Below are positions 22,440 through 31,984 of a DNA stretch of 64,000 bases, one piece after another. The position numbers and the translations under genes are program-made. The notes beneath the pieces were generated by a model, which was not told where the DNA came from, ran no database searches, and was given only the letters and a program-made list of their open reading frames with translations. This DNA comes from an uncultured Oscillospiraceae bacterium. Its GTDB lineage: Bacteria; Bacillota; Clostridia; Oscillospirales; Ruminococcaceae. The stretch is from assembly GCA_910579545.1 (NCBI GenBank), contig CAJTVI010000005.1, positions 1 through 64,000 of the forward strand, in the 5' to 3' direction. The number at the start of each line of letters is the position of its first letter. The stretch's first letter is position 1.

Positions 22440-23372
22440 TTATTCCGCAAAGAGCGGGGTGGAGAGATAGCGGTCGCCGGTGTCCGGCAGCAGCGCCACG
22501 ATGGTTTTGCCCTCGTTCTGCGGGCGTTTTGCAAGCTGGATGGCCGCCCAGACCGCCGCGCCGGACGAGATGCCCACCAGCACCCCCTCGGACCGGCCCA
22601 CCTGCCGGCCGGCCGCAAAGGCGTCCGCGTTTTCTACCGGGATGATCTCGTCGTAAATGCCGGTGTCCAGCACCTCGGGCACAAAGCCCGCCCCGATGCC
22701 CTGGATCTTGTGCGCGCCCGCGACCCCCTTGCTGAGCACCGGCGAGGAGGCCGGCTCCACCGCCACCACCTGCACCGCGGGGTTCTGGGCCTTGAGGTAG
22801 CTGCCCACCCCGGTGAGGGTGCCGCCGGTGCCCACGCCCGCCACAAAGATGTCCACCCTGCCGTCGGTATCCTTCCAGATCTCGGGGCCGGTGGAGGCCT
22901 TGTGGGCCGCGGGGTTGGCCGGGTTGACAAACTGCCCCGGGATAAAGCCGCCCGGGATCTCTTTTGCCAGTTCCTCCGCCTTTTCGATGGCGCCCTTCAT
23001 GCCCTTGGCCCCCTCGGTGAGCACCAGTTCGGCCCCATAGGCCCTCATCAGCTGGCGGCGCTCGACGCTCATGGTTTCGGGCATGACGATGATGATGCGG
23101 TAGCCCCGGGCCGCGGCCACCGAGGCAAGCCCGATGCCGGTGTTGCCCGAGGTGGGCTCGATGATGACCGAGCCGGGCTTTAAGAGGCCCTTGGCCTCGG
23201 CGTCGTCGATCATGGCCTTGGCGATGCGGTCCTTTACGCTGCCGGCCGGGTTGAGATACTCCAGCTTTGCCAAAATGCGGGCTTTAAGCCCCAGCTGCTT
23301 TTCGATACCGCTGAGCTCCAGCAGCGGGGTGCGGCCGATGAGCTGGTCGGCCGAGGTAAAGATCCTGCCCAT
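22440..23372 (-). CDS. cysK: Cysteine synthase (O-acetylserine sulfhydrylase)
   Basis: Condenses sulfide with O-acetylserine to make cysteine. The 310-residue protein has the PLP lysine Lys47 in PAGSVKDRIA, the substrate loop PTSGNTG (73-79), GTGGTLTGVG for the PLP phosphate, and ISSGAAVWAA near the end. It is transcribed from a perfect consensus promoter overlapped by a palindrome, divergent from an Rrf2 regulator, so sulfur or Fe-S status probably controls it. Confidence 0.95.
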   Translation of the reverse strand: MGRIFTSADQLIGRTPLLELSGIEKQLGLKARILAKLEYLNPAGSVKDRIAKAMIDDAEAKGLLKPGSVIIEPTSGNTGIGLASVAAARGYRIIIVMPETMSVERRQLMRAYGAELVLTEGAKGMKGAIEKAEELAKEIPGGFIPGQFVNPANPAAHKASTGPEIWKDTDGRVDIFVAGVGTGGTLTGVGSYLKAQNPAVQVVAVEPASSPVLSKGVAGAHKIQGIGAGFVPEVLDTGIYDEIIPVENADAFAAGRQVGRSEGVLVGISSGAAVWAAIQLAKRPQNEGKTIVALLPDTGDRYLSTPLFAE

Positions 23373-23425
23373 ACAATATTCCCTCCCCCGGGGCCGTTTG
23401 CAGAGGCCCCGCTTTTTGGATGTAA

Positions 23426-23446
23426 AACCAACTTTTTAAGTAGGTT
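23426..23446. promoter_or_regulatory. Palindromic operator in the cysK-rrf2 interval
   Basis: AACC, ACTT, AAGT and GGTT segments form a 21-base near-perfect palindrome at the cysK transcription start. The size and symmetry fit an Rrf2-family (CymR/IscR) site. Confidence 0.65.
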
Positions 23447-23453
23447 TATATGG

Positions 23454-23482
23454 ATTATAACCTCTTTGGCCGCGTCTGTCAA
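23454..23482 (-). promoter_or_regulatory. Promoter of cysK
   Basis: TTGACA, 17 bases and TATAAT on the minus strand, directly upstream of the palindrome. Confidence 0.88.
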
Positions 23483-23507
23483 CCCTTTTTGGGCAAAAAA
23501 GGATCCG

Positions 23508-23536
23508 TTGCGCCTTTTAAGGGGATATTGTATAAT
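23508..23536 (+). promoter_or_regulatory. Promoter of the Rrf2 regulator gene
   Basis: TTGCGC, 17 bases and TATAAT on the plus strand, 30 bases before the gene. Confidence 0.75.
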
Positions 23537-23566
23537 AGAAGCGCAGCAAAAAAAGGGGGTGCGGGG

Positions 23567-23998
23567 ATGCTGATTTCCACCAAGGGGCGGTATGCGATGC
23601 GGGTGATGATCGACCTGGCCGAGCATATGTCCGACGGCTTTATCCCCCTGAAAGCCATTGCGCAGCGGCAGGATATCTCAGAAAAATACCTGGAGAGCAT
23701 CATCAAGCTTTTGGTGCGGGCCCGGCTTTTGAGCGGCCAGCGCGGCAAGGGGGGCGGCTACCGGCTGACCCGCCCGCCCGAGGCCTACACCGCGCGGGAG
23801 ATCTTAGAGCTGACCGAGGCCTGCCTTGCGCCGGTGGCCTGCCTGGAGCCGGGCGCGGGCCCCTGCCCCTCGGCGGCGTACTGCCGCACCCTGCCGCTCT
23901 GGCGGGGGCTGGACCGGGTGATCACGGAGTACCTGAACGGGGTGAGCCTGGCCGACCTGATGCAAAAAACCGCCCCCGGCAACGATTATGTGATTTAA
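23567..23998 (+). CDS. Rrf2 family transcriptional regulator (CymR/IscR-like)
   Basis: The 143-residue protein begins MLISTKGRYAMRVMIDLA, the Rrf2 hallmark, and has a winged helix (ISEKYLESIIKLL, RGKGGGYRL). Four cysteines at 86, 92, 100 and 106 (C-x5-C-x7-C-x5-C) resemble the Fe-S cluster ligands of IscR, which CymR lacks. Divergent placement from cysK and the shared palindrome indicate control of cysteine synthesis. The ATG at 23567 follows a GGGGG stretch; the upstream part of the longer frame overlaps the promoters and is not coding. Confidence 0.88.
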   Translation: MLISTKGRYAMRVMIDLAEHMSDGFIPLKAIAQRQDISEKYLESIIKLLVRARLLSGQRGKGGGYRLTRPPEAYTAREILELTEACLAPVACLEPGAGPCPSAAYCRTLPLWRGLDRVITEYLNGVSLADLMQKTAPGNDYVI

Positions 23999-24040
23999 AA
24001 GCCGCCGCGCCCCACAGCAAAAAGGGGCGCGGCGGCTTTT
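23997..24040 (+). terminator. Terminator of the Rrf2 gene
   Basis: AAAAGCCGCCGCGCCCC / GGGGCGCGGCGGCTTTT is a 17-pair stem that overlaps the stop codon and ends in T residues. Confidence 0.85.
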
Positions 24041-24070
24041 GTTTGGCGGGCACGGGCCGCTGGGGCGGCT

Positions 24071-24218
24071 GGCGGGCGCGAGAAAAACAGGCCGTTTGGG
24101 TAACGGCGGGCGGCGAGCATGGGAAAAAGGACGCGCGGCGGGCGCGGGCAAAACAGGCCGTTTGGGTAACGGCGGGCGCGGGGAAAGATCGGCAAAAGGC
24201 AGGCCGTTTTGGCGGGCG
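24071..24218 (+). repeat. Tandem direct repeat, 66-base period
   Basis: A stretch of about 42 bases starting GGCGGGCGCG and containing CAGGCCGTTTGGGTAACGG occurs at 24071 and, almost unchanged, at 24137. A shorter third piece with AGGCCGTTTTGGCGGGCG ends near 24218. It fills the gap between the Rrf2 gene and the ZIP gene; no gene is seen in it. Confidence 0.7.
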
Positions 24219-24247
24219 AAGCCGTGGGCAAAGAATCGGCCGGGCGC

Positions 24248-25015
24248 TCAGCTGAGGCAGGCGATGCCAAACAGCATAACAAGGGCCCCCAGCCCAAAGC
24301 CGGCCGCGGTGCCCAGCTTTTTGCCGAACGCAAAGCCGGCGGGCAGAAGCTCGGCCACGCTGACCCAGCTCATGACCCCGGCAATGAGCACCATCAGCCC
24401 GTTGAGGAAGCCATCGGTGAGGTATGGGTGCAAAAGCGAATAGGCCAGCACCGCGCCCAGCGGCTCGGCCAGGCCGCTGGCAAAGGCGGCCCCGGCCGCC
24501 TTTGCCCCGCTTTTGGTGGCGTAGTAGAGCGGCACCGCCACCGCGATGCCCTCCGGGATGTTATGCAGGGCAATGGCCAGCGCCAGCCGCAGGCCCAGCT
24601 GCGGGTCGGCCACGCCGGTAAACAGGGTAAGGATGCCCTCGGGCAGGTTGTGCAAAAGCAGCGCAAGCCCGGTGACCAGCGCGCTGCGCAGCGCCCGCGC
24701 CCGGTGAGGGTCCAGCCCCTGGGCAAAGGCGGCCTCCCCGGGCAGGCAGCGCTCCAGCAGGGCCGCCACCAGCATGCCCATGGCAAGCAGGCTGGCCATG
24801 GCCATGCCCGCCGAAAAGGGCGGCAGCGCCCTGCGGTACCAGCTGAGCGCGCCGGGCAGCATATCCATGAGCGAAACCGTGAGCATGACCCCGCCCGCAA
24901 AGCCCATCGAGACCGCCATGGCCCGGTCGGTGGGCCGGCGCAAAAGGCACAGCAGCCCCCCAAGCCCGGTGGAAAGCCCGGCCAGCGTGGTGATGAGCAG
25001 CGCGGCCCAGAGCAT
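24248..25015 (-). CDS. ZIP family metal transporter
   Basis: Imports Zn2+ or related divalent metals. The 255-residue membrane protein has about eight hydrophobic segments and the two paired metal-site motifs HNLPEGI (from His122) and HNIPEGIA (from His151), with a His/acid-containing loop between segments III and IV. The ATG at 25015 follows AAAGGAGGG; the longer frame upstream is not conserved. It resembles the ZupT/GufA subgroup. It is a single gene. Confidence 0.9.
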   Translation of the reverse strand: MLWAALLITTLAGLSTGLGGLLCLLRRPTDRAMAVSMGFAGGVMLTVSLMDMLPGALSWYRRALPPFSAGMAMASLLAMGMLVAALLERCLPGEAAFAQGLDPHRARALRSALVTGLALLLHNLPEGILTLFTGVADPQLGLRLALAIALHNIPEGIAVAVPLYYATKSGAKAAGAAFASGLAEPLGAVLAYSLLHPYLTDGFLNGLMVLIAGVMSWVSVAELLPAGFAFGKKLGTAAGFGLGALVMLFGIACLS

Positions 25016-25094
25016 ACGACCCCCTCCTTTTAGCGGCAGCGTACAGCGGAAAAGGCGCCGGCCAGCAACGGCAAAGGCGCCGGCGCGCATTGGG

Positions 25095-25119
25095 GCGGTT
25101 TTGCAAAAAGCAAAGCCGC
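25095..25119. repeat. Hairpin-forming inverted repeat upstream of the ZIP gene
   Basis: GCGGTTTTGC, AAAAA, GCAAAGCCGC, ten pairs with one T-G. It is in the 227-base gap before the ZIP start and could be a leader hairpin or a terminator relic. Confidence 0.4.
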
Positions 25120-25242
25120 CTGCCCGCCCGGACAGCCCTTGATCCTGTCACAGGCTTATGCGCCGCCAGCGCCTTTTAGTACAGGCCCGGCCGCCCAAAG
25201 GGGGCCGGGCCCTGTTTGCCGCGGGATGGGGATCTGCGCGGG

Positions 25243-26496
25243 TCATTGCCCCGCAAACTCCAGCAGCAGGGAGAGCACGCCCTGCGCATCCGGCTCGCCG
25301 CCCTGCTGGGAGGCCCGCAGGTAGAGGCAGGCGTCCCCCACCCTGCCCCAGGCAAAGTAGATGGTGCTGCCCTCGCAGGAGAGATACATCGTTTCAAAGC
25401 CGTTCAGCGTGGGGCCGGCGCCGTGGCCGAGGTAGGTGCCGTCGTTTTTGACAGGCTCCACCTCCATGCTTTCGATCAGGGGCACAAAATAGCCGCTGTC
25501 GGCGTCCGGGGTGTACATGGTGTAGCTTACCACAAGGCTGCCGTCCTGCCGGGCCAGGGTGACGGAATCCGCCGAATGGCCAAAGGCGTACCAGTCGGCC
25601 CCGGCGCTCAGCCGCAGCTGGACGCCGTTTTCTTCAATGACATAGCTGATCTCGCCGTTTTCCAGCTGCTCGGCGCTGACGGCGCTGTTCAGCCCCGCTA
25701 TGGGCACCCCCTCCACCTCGACCGGCTCATACCCGATCTGGTCGTAGTACACATGCAGCCGGCCGCCCGACGCGGACTCGGCCCCGGCCGCGCGCAGCAG
25801 CCGGCCCGCAAAGCCGCCGGGCATTTGGGAGGTTTCCAGCTCCAGCTCGATGCGCACCGGCAGCTTTGAGCGGGGGTGGATGTAAAAGGTGGTTTGGATG
25901 GCCGGCGCGTCCTGCCAGTCCAGCAGGCCGAGCGCGCTTTGCAGCTGGGCCACGCCGCCCAGGATATCGGCAAGTTCCTGCCCGGACAGGCTCACCGAAA
26001 GCTGCCAGGTATCGGTTTTATCGATCGTCTTTTTTTCTTCCAGCAGGGTCAGCCGTTCGGGGTCGATCCCGGCCAGGGCCTGCAGGCCGCCGCTTTCGGC
26101 CATGGGCGAACTGCCGCGCACCCACTGCCCGGTGCTGCCCAGGCAGGAGTAGCCGGCCAGCAGCTCCCCTTCCTGCCGCAGCCAGCTTGGGGTGGCCTCG
26201 CTGGTGTGCCAGCCCTGCCCCTCGATGGTTATGGTGGTATCCGCCTGGGCGGCGCACGGCTCGGCCGAAAGAAGCATCCTGGTCACGGTGCGCACGCCGG
26301 TTTCGCCCGGCTCGGGCAGGCCGGAAAATTCGGCCGCAAGGCCGGCGGTCATCTCGGCCTGGGTAATCTGCACCTTGCGCGCCGCACGGGCCACCTTGCG
26401 GGCCAGCTTTTCGGCGGTCATCTCGCCGCAGCCGGCCAGCGCCAGGGCCAGCACCAGCGCCGCCAGTGCCAGCGCCGCCTGTTTTGCGTGTTTCAT
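25243..26496 (-). CDS. Putative lipoprotein of unknown function
   Basis: The 417-residue protein has a lipoprotein signal peptide: basic MKHAK, a long Leu/Ala core and the lipobox LAGC with Cys23 as the lipidated residue. The mature part is beta-rich and acidic and recalls secreted LolA/LppX-like lipoproteins of Clostridia (TFYIHPRSKLPVRIELELE in the middle), but I cannot assign a family with confidence. The ATG at 26496 follows GGGAGGTG. It is a single gene with a clear promoter and presumably sits on the outer face of the cytoplasmic membrane. Confidence 0.75.
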   Translation of the reverse strand: MKHAKQAALALAALVLALALAGCGEMTAEKLARKVARAARKVQITQAEMTAGLAAEFSGLPEPGETGVRTVTRMLLSAEPCAAQADTTITIEGQGWHTSEATPSWLRQEGELLAGYSCLGSTGQWVRGSSPMAESGGLQALAGIDPERLTLLEEKKTIDKTDTWQLSVSLSGQELADILGGVAQLQSALGLLDWQDAPAIQTTFYIHPRSKLPVRIELELETSQMPGGFAGRLLRAAGAESASGGRLHVYYDQIGYEPVEVEGVPIAGLNSAVSAEQLENGEISYVIEENGVQLRLSAGADWYAFGHSADSVTLARQDGSLVVSYTMYTPDADSGYFVPLIESMEVEPVKNDGTYLGHGAGPTLNGFETMYLSCEGSTIYFAWGRVGDACLYLRASQQGGEPDAQGVLSLLLEFAGQ

Positions 26497-26553
26497 CAAA
26501 CCCACCTCCCTATGGGGAGGGGCGCCCACAAGGGCAGGCGTTCCCCCTGCCCT

Positions 26554-26582
26554 ATTGTACCACCTTGCCCGGCCGGGCGCAA
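26554..26582 (-). promoter_or_regulatory. Promoter of the lipoprotein gene
   Basis: TTGCGC, 17 bases and TACAAT on the minus strand, 58 bases before the start codon. Confidence 0.65.
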
Positions 26583-26683
26583 TGGGCGCGGCCGGGCGGA
26601 AAAGGCCGAACCCTGCGGGCGGCGGGGCCTGCGGCGGGCCTTTGTGGTTCTGCGGTATGGGCGCGGCGTTTGCGGGGGCGGGG

Positions 26684-27046
26684 TCAGCGGGCCAGCATCG
26701 AGAGGGCCTCCTGCTCGGTGGCGGCAAAGAAAACGTCCCGGCCCTGGTTGCTCTCGTAAATAAAATCCCTTAAGGGCTTGCTGGTGTAGAACGAAAAATC
26801 GCCGTAAATGGCGATGCGTCCGCCGTAATTGACGTACTTTTGCAAAATTTCCCCCGCAAGGCCGGTACTGAGGATAAAAAACGGCTCGCAGACAAGATTT
26901 TTGGCGATCGCGATGTTTGTGGTGCCCAGCTCATAGCGGGCGGCCATCAGAAGGTCCAGGGCAGACTGTGTGTCGGTGATCACCGGGCCGTCGCTGCGCA
27001 CAAGGGCGCAGACCGTTTGGTTTTGTTCGATTTTTTGCAGTTCCAA
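26684..27046 (-). CDS. DUF4180 domain-containing protein
   Basis: The 120-residue protein matches DUF4180 along its full length: ITDTQSALDLLMAARYELG, then FFILSTGLAGEILQKYVNYG, then RIAIYGDFSFYTSKPLRDF. Homologues occur widely in Firmicutes, sometimes fused to regulators, and their function is unknown. The start is TTG at 27046, eight bases after AAGGAGA; no ATG is in a better position. It follows the rpoD terminator. Confidence 0.82.
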   Translation of the reverse strand: MELQKIEQNQTVCALVRSDGPVITDTQSALDLLMAARYELGTTNIAIAKNLVCEPFFILSTGLAGEILQKYVNYGGRIAIYGDFSFYTSKPLRDFIYESNQGRDVFFAATEQEALSMLAR

Positions 27047-27081
27047 GGGGTGTATCTCCTTCCATTTCTATCATAAGCAAA

Positions 27082-27121
27082 GCAGCGCCCGCCGGAAAAC
27101 AGCCTTTCCGGCGGGCGCTGC
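27082..27121 (-). terminator. Terminator after rpoD
   Basis: GCAGCGCCCGCCGGAAA / TTTCCGGCGGGCGCTGC, a 17-pair stem followed by TTTGCTT on the minus strand, between rpoD and the DUF4180 gene. Confidence 0.75.
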
Positions 27122-27142
27122 CGTAAGAGTGTTGTAAACGGG

Positions 27143-28231
<1,089 letters not shown>

Positions 28232-28267
28232 AGATTCCCGTTCTCCTTATCCTGTTCTCCTTATTTT

Positions 28268-30031
28268 TTAACCTTTCCTGTCCCTGAGCGACCGGATATA
28301 TTCGTCCAATTCCTCCACCGGCATTTCGGCGGCCTTTTGGCTTTTTGGCTGGCTCTGCTCCATCCGCGAAAGGAACAGCTCCAGATCCTGCTGGGTAAGC
28401 GCAACGTCGGCGTTGCGGGCCAACAGCTGGCCAAGCTGGCTGATCTGCTGTTCTTCCAGCAGCGCGCCCAGCGCTGGCAGGTTGACCGGCCCACCCTGCT
28501 CGTACAGCGAAAACACGGCGGCGCACACCTTTTGCATCTGCGGGTCGATAAAATCATCCGGGCCTACCCGCGCCTTGACCAGCGGAACCCAGGCCGGCTC
28601 CCGCAGCACAGCGGCCATAAGCTGCTGCTCGGCATACACGACCGCCAGCGCCCGCTCCCCCGCGCCGTAGGGCAGCTTGATCTGGGCGGCGGCCCCCTCC
28701 TTGAGGATGTCCCGCTGCTTTTGGCGCTGGGCCCGGCGGGCATTCTGGCGCACCGCGCCGTCCAGCTGGGAGAGGATGGCGCTTTTGGCCACGTTGGTCT
28801 CCTCGGCCAGCCGCCCGGCGTAGACGTCCCGCTCGGTGGGGGTGACCACCCCGGCCAGCAGGCCGATGGCCTCCCGGATGTAATCCAGCCGGCCGGCGTC
28901 GCTGGCAAGGTCGTGGTTTGCCCGCACCCTGCTCAGCTTATACTCCAGCGCGTTGCTGGCCCCGTTTAAAAGCTGGCTGAACCGCTCGGCCCCAAACCTT
29001 TTGATGAACTCGTCCGGGTCCTTGGCGTTGGGGATGTTCAGCACGCTTACCTTGACCGGACTGTTTGCAAAAAGCCCCAGGCTGCGGGCGGTGGCCTTTT
29101 GGCCGGCCTCGTCCGAGTCGTAGCAGAGCACCACCTCGTCGGCATATTCGCTCAGCAGCTTGACCTGCTCGGGGGTGAGGGCGGTGCCGCAGGCGGCCAC
29201 CGCCGTGTCGAACCCGGCCTGGTGCAGGCTGATAACGTCCATGTACCCCTCGCAGAGGATATAGCGCCGGCTGGCGCTTTTTTTGGCGAGGTTTAAGGCG
29301 AACATGGCCCGGCTTTTTTTGTAGACCAGGGTTTCGGGGCTGTTGACATACTTGGGCTTTGCGTCCCCCAATACCCGGCCGCCAAAGCCGATGATGCCGC
29401 CGCGCAGGTCAAAGATGGGGGTCATGACCCGGTCGTAAAAGGCGTCGTAAAGGCTGTTTTTGGCATTGTCGCGGTGGCTTTGCTTGACAAGGCCGGCCGC
29501 CAGCAGCTCGTCCTCGGTATAGCCCTTGCCCTTGAGGTGGCGCAGGCAGGCCGAGTAGCCCGCCGGGGCGTAGCCCAGCCCAAACCGGCGGATGGTGCCG
29601 TCCGACAGGCCCCGCCCCCGCCAGTAGGCCCGGGCCGCGGCGGCCTGGGGGGTATCGGCATTGAGGCTTTGGTAAAAAAAGCGGGCAGCGTCCCGGTTGG
29701 CGGCCAGGATGCGGCCGCGCAGCCGGCCGGTTTCATCGGTTTCTTCCGGCATGGGCATGCCGGCCCGGCCGGCTAAAAACTTGACCGCCTCCACATAGTC
29801 TAAGTTGTTGATCCTTTTGATAAAGGTGATCACGTCGCCGCCCACCCCACAGCCAAAGCAGTAAAAGCTTTGGGTTTCGGGGTAGACCACAAAGGAGGGG
29901 GTTTTTTCGCTGTGGAATGGGCACAGCCCGGTTTGGGTACGGCCGCGCCGGCGCAGCTGCACATAGCCCGAGACGACCTCGGTCACGTCGCTGCGGCGCA
30001 CGACCTCCTGAATGTACTCCTGCGGGATCAG
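28268..30031 (-). CDS. dnaG: DNA primase DnaG (CTG start proposed)
   Basis: Makes RNA primers for replication. The protein of about 587 residues has the zinc finger Cys37, His40, Cys58, Cys61, a TOPRIM core (CEGYMDVISLHQAG and YDSDEAG) and a C-terminal helicase-binding region. The normal primase start IPQEYIQEVVRRSD is preceded by CTG at 30031. That CTG overlaps the dgt stop as CTGA and lies eight bases from GGAAAGGGGG. The alternative GTG at 30067 would add 12 unconserved residues and has only AAAGG directly next to it. rpoD follows after 36 bases. Confidence 0.93.
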   Translation of the reverse strand: MIPQEYIQEVVRRSDVTEVVSGYVQLRRRGRTQTGLCPFHSEKTPSFVVYPETQSFYCFGCGVGGDVITFIKRINNLDYVEAVKFLAGRAGMPMPEETDETGRLRGRILAANRDAARFFYQSLNADTPQAAAARAYWRGRGLSDGTIRRFGLGYAPAGYSACLRHLKGKGYTEDELLAAGLVKQSHRDNAKNSLYDAFYDRVMTPIFDLRGGIIGFGGRVLGDAKPKYVNSPETLVYKKSRAMFALNLAKKSASRRYILCEGYMDVISLHQAGFDTAVAACGTALTPEQVKLLSEYADEVVLCYDSDEAGQKATARSLGLFANSPVKVSVLNIPNAKDPDEFIKRFGAERFSQLLNGASNALEYKLSRVRANHDLASDAGRLDYIREAIGLLAGVVTPTERDVYAGRLAEETNVAKSAILSQLDGAVRQNARRAQRQKQRDILKEGAAAQIKLPYGAGERALAVVYAEQQLMAAVLREPAWVPLVKARVGPDDFIDPQMQKVCAAVFSLYEQGGPVNLPALGALLEEQQISQLGQLLARNADVALTQQDLELFLSRMEQSQPKSQKAAEMPVEELDEYIRSLRDRKG

Positions 30032-31080
30032 GCCATGTTCCCCCTTTCCGGCGCGGGCGCCCGCCACCTTTGGGGCACAAACAGCCGCTCAAAGGTGCGC
30101 ACGGCAAATTCGTCGCTCATGCCGCTGATGTAATCGGTCACGGCGCGGTCGGTGCCCTCCTGGTAGGCGATGCGCAGGTAAAAGTTGGGCAGCAGCTCGG
30201 GGCATGCCACAAACCGCTCGTACATCTCGCCGATCATCTTTTCCACCTTGCCCTCCTCCTTTTTGGCAACCTCGTCCACATACACGGTGGCGTACATAAA
30301 GTCCCGCAGAAGGCTGAAGGCCTCCTGCACCGGGGGGCTGAAGGTGAGGGCGGCCGGCGCGCTCCCGGCGGCCTGCACCGCTTGGGCGTTGTGGGTGACA
30401 AGGTCGGTGATGAGGGTGGTGATGCGCTGGGATTTATCCGCCCCCAGCAAAGCGACCGCCTCGGCGGGCAGCGCCTCGGGGCGCAGGATGCCGGCGGTTA
30501 CGGCGTCCTCGATATCGTGGTTGATAAAGGCGATATGGTCGGCATGGCGCACCGCCTGCCCCTCCAAGGTAGCCGGCCAGGCCCCCTTGGTGTGGGTGAG
30601 GATGCCGTTGCGCACCTCCCAGGTGAGGTTGAGGCCCTGGCCGTTTTTTTCCAGCCTGTCCACCACCCGCAGGCTCTGCCGGTAGTGCTCAAACCCCCAG
30701 GGGGAAAGCTTGTCCAGCGCCCGCTCGCCCGCGTGGCCAAAGGGGGTGTGGCCCAGGTCGTGCCCGAGGGCGATGGCCTCGGTAAGGTCCTCGTTAAGGC
30801 GCAGCGCCCGGGCGATGGTGCGGGCGATCTGGCTGACCTCGAGGGTGTGGGTGAGCCGGGTGCGGTAGTGGTCCCCCTCCGGCGAGAGGAAGACCTGGGT
30901 TTTTTGCTTGAGCCGCCGGAAGGATTTGGCGTGCAGGATGCGGTCCCGGTCCCGCTGGTAGACCGGCCGCAGGGGGCAGGGCGGCTCGGGCCGGCGGCGG
31001 CCCCGGCTGTTTTGGCTGAGGGCGGCGCGGGGCGCAAGGGTGGCGCGCTCGATGGCCTCGGTTGTTTCGCGCACGGTCAT
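30028..31080 (-). CDS. dgt: Deoxyguanosinetriphosphate triphosphohydrolase-like protein
   Basis: An HD-domain enzyme that hydrolyses dNTPs to nucleosides and triphosphate. The 350-residue protein has the metal ligands His78 (RLTHTLEV), His107-Asp108 (LGHDLGHTPFGHAGE) with His111 and His116, and a downstream HADHIAFINHDIED segment. The ATG at 31080 follows GAGGGGAGGG. It is placed directly upstream of dnaG and rpoD, the order seen in many Clostridia. Confidence 0.92.
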   Translation of the reverse strand: MTVRETTEAIERATLAPRAALSQNSRGRRRPEPPCPLRPVYQRDRDRILHAKSFRRLKQKTQVFLSPEGDHYRTRLTHTLEVSQIARTIARALRLNEDLTEAIALGHDLGHTPFGHAGERALDKLSPWGFEHYRQSLRVVDRLEKNGQGLNLTWEVRNGILTHTKGAWPATLEGQAVRHADHIAFINHDIEDAVTAGILRPEALPAEAVALLGADKSQRITTLITDLVTHNAQAVQAAGSAPAALTFSPPVQEAFSLLRDFMYATVYVDEVAKKEEGKVEKMIGEMYERFVACPELLPNFYLRIAYQEGTDRAVTDYISGMSDEFAVRTFERLFVPQRWRAPAPERGNMA

Positions 31081-31235
31081 GCGGCGGCCCTCCCCTCTTT
31101 TTTGGCGGCCGGCAGGGATGGCTTTGCCAGGCCCCGGCCGCGGCATAAAGTAAAACGCAAGCTTAAAAATGCCCTAAAAAACAACGCCCTATATGGTATA
31201 TACGACGTTTGGGCAAAAAACACTTTTGATTTCAC

Positions 31236-31254
31236 AAAAAATTTGAAATTTTTT
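31236..31254. repeat. AT-rich perfect palindrome upstream of dgt
   Basis: AAAAAATTT, G, AAATTTTTT. It lies in an AT-rich tract of about 120 bases between yigZ and dgt that contrasts with the GC-rich surroundings and probably contains the dgt-dnaG-rpoD promoter. Confidence 0.5.
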
Positions 31255-31270
31255 AAAAAACCGGCGCAGC

Positions 31271-31891
31271 CTAAAGGGGCGCGTAAAAGGGGGGCGAAAG
31301 CTCCACCGGGGCCGTGCCGCGGGTCAGCTCGGCAATTTTGGGCAGCAGGGGCTGCTCGGCGCCGGCGGGCAGCAGGGCGGTGAGGGTGACGGCGTCGGCA
31401 AACACCGGCTCCTCACACGCGGCGCCCGCGCCGGCCAGCAGCGCCGCGGCCTGCTCGTACAGGGCGTAGCTTACCGTGACCGTGAGCCGCACACAAGAAC
31501 GCACCGTGACCACCTTGGCCGCCGCCAGCGCGCCGGCGGCCGCTGCGGTGTAGGCCCGCACCAGCCCGCCGGTGCCCAGCAAAGTGCCGCCAAAATACCG
31601 GGTAACTACCACGATGCAGTTGGTAAGGCCGGCGTGGCGGATAGCCTCCAGCACCGGCAGGCCGGCGGTTTTGGCCGGCTCGCCATCGTCGGAATAGCGC
31701 AGCCGCGCGCCCTCGCGCAGGCTGTAAGCGTAGACGTTGTGGCGGGCGGTGCGGTGGGCGGCGCGCACCCCGGCCAGGATATCCAGCGCCTTTTGCTCGG
31801 TGTCAGCAAAGGCGGCAAGGCCAATAAAGCGGCTGCGTTTTTCTTCGAGCTCGGCCGTGGCGCGGCCGGAGATGGTGCGGTAATCGTCCAT
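31271..31891 (-). CDS. yigZ: YigZ family protein (IMPACT fold)
   Basis: The 206-residue protein has an N-terminal IMPACT/UPF0029 domain with YSDDGEPAKTAGLPVL and VVVTRYFGGTLLGTGGLVRAY, and a ferredoxin-like C-terminal domain. YigZ/YvyE proteins are conserved but poorly defined; relatives bind nucleic acid or nucleotides. The ATG at 31891 follows GGAAAGGGG. It is downstream of rpmE and separated from it by a terminator. Confidence 0.9.
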   Translation of the reverse strand: MDDYRTISGRATAELEEKRSRFIGLAAFADTEQKALDILAGVRAAHRTARHNVYAYSLREGARLRYSDDGEPAKTAGLPVLEAIRHAGLTNCIVVVTRYFGGTLLGTGGLVRAYTAAAAGALAAAKVVTVRSCVRLTVTVSYALYEQAAALLAGAGAACEEPVFADAVTLTALLPAGAEQPLLPKIAELTRGTAPVELSPPFYAPL

Positions 31892-31925
31892 GGGGCGCCC
31901 CTTTCCGGCAAATGCCGCATAACAG

Positions 31926-31962
31926 CAAAAAACGTGGTTTGCAAACAAGGCTGCAAACCACG
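31926..31962 (-). terminator. Terminator of rpmE
   Basis: CGTGGTTTGCA / TGCAAACCACG, an 11-pair stem followed by TTTTTT on the minus strand. Confidence 0.85.
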
Positions 31963-31984
31963 CTTTGGTTTAAAACAAAGGCGA

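Noticed and set aside
24071..24218. CRISPR array
   Set aside because: Only two to three copies, with unequal lengths and no distinct spacers or cas genes.
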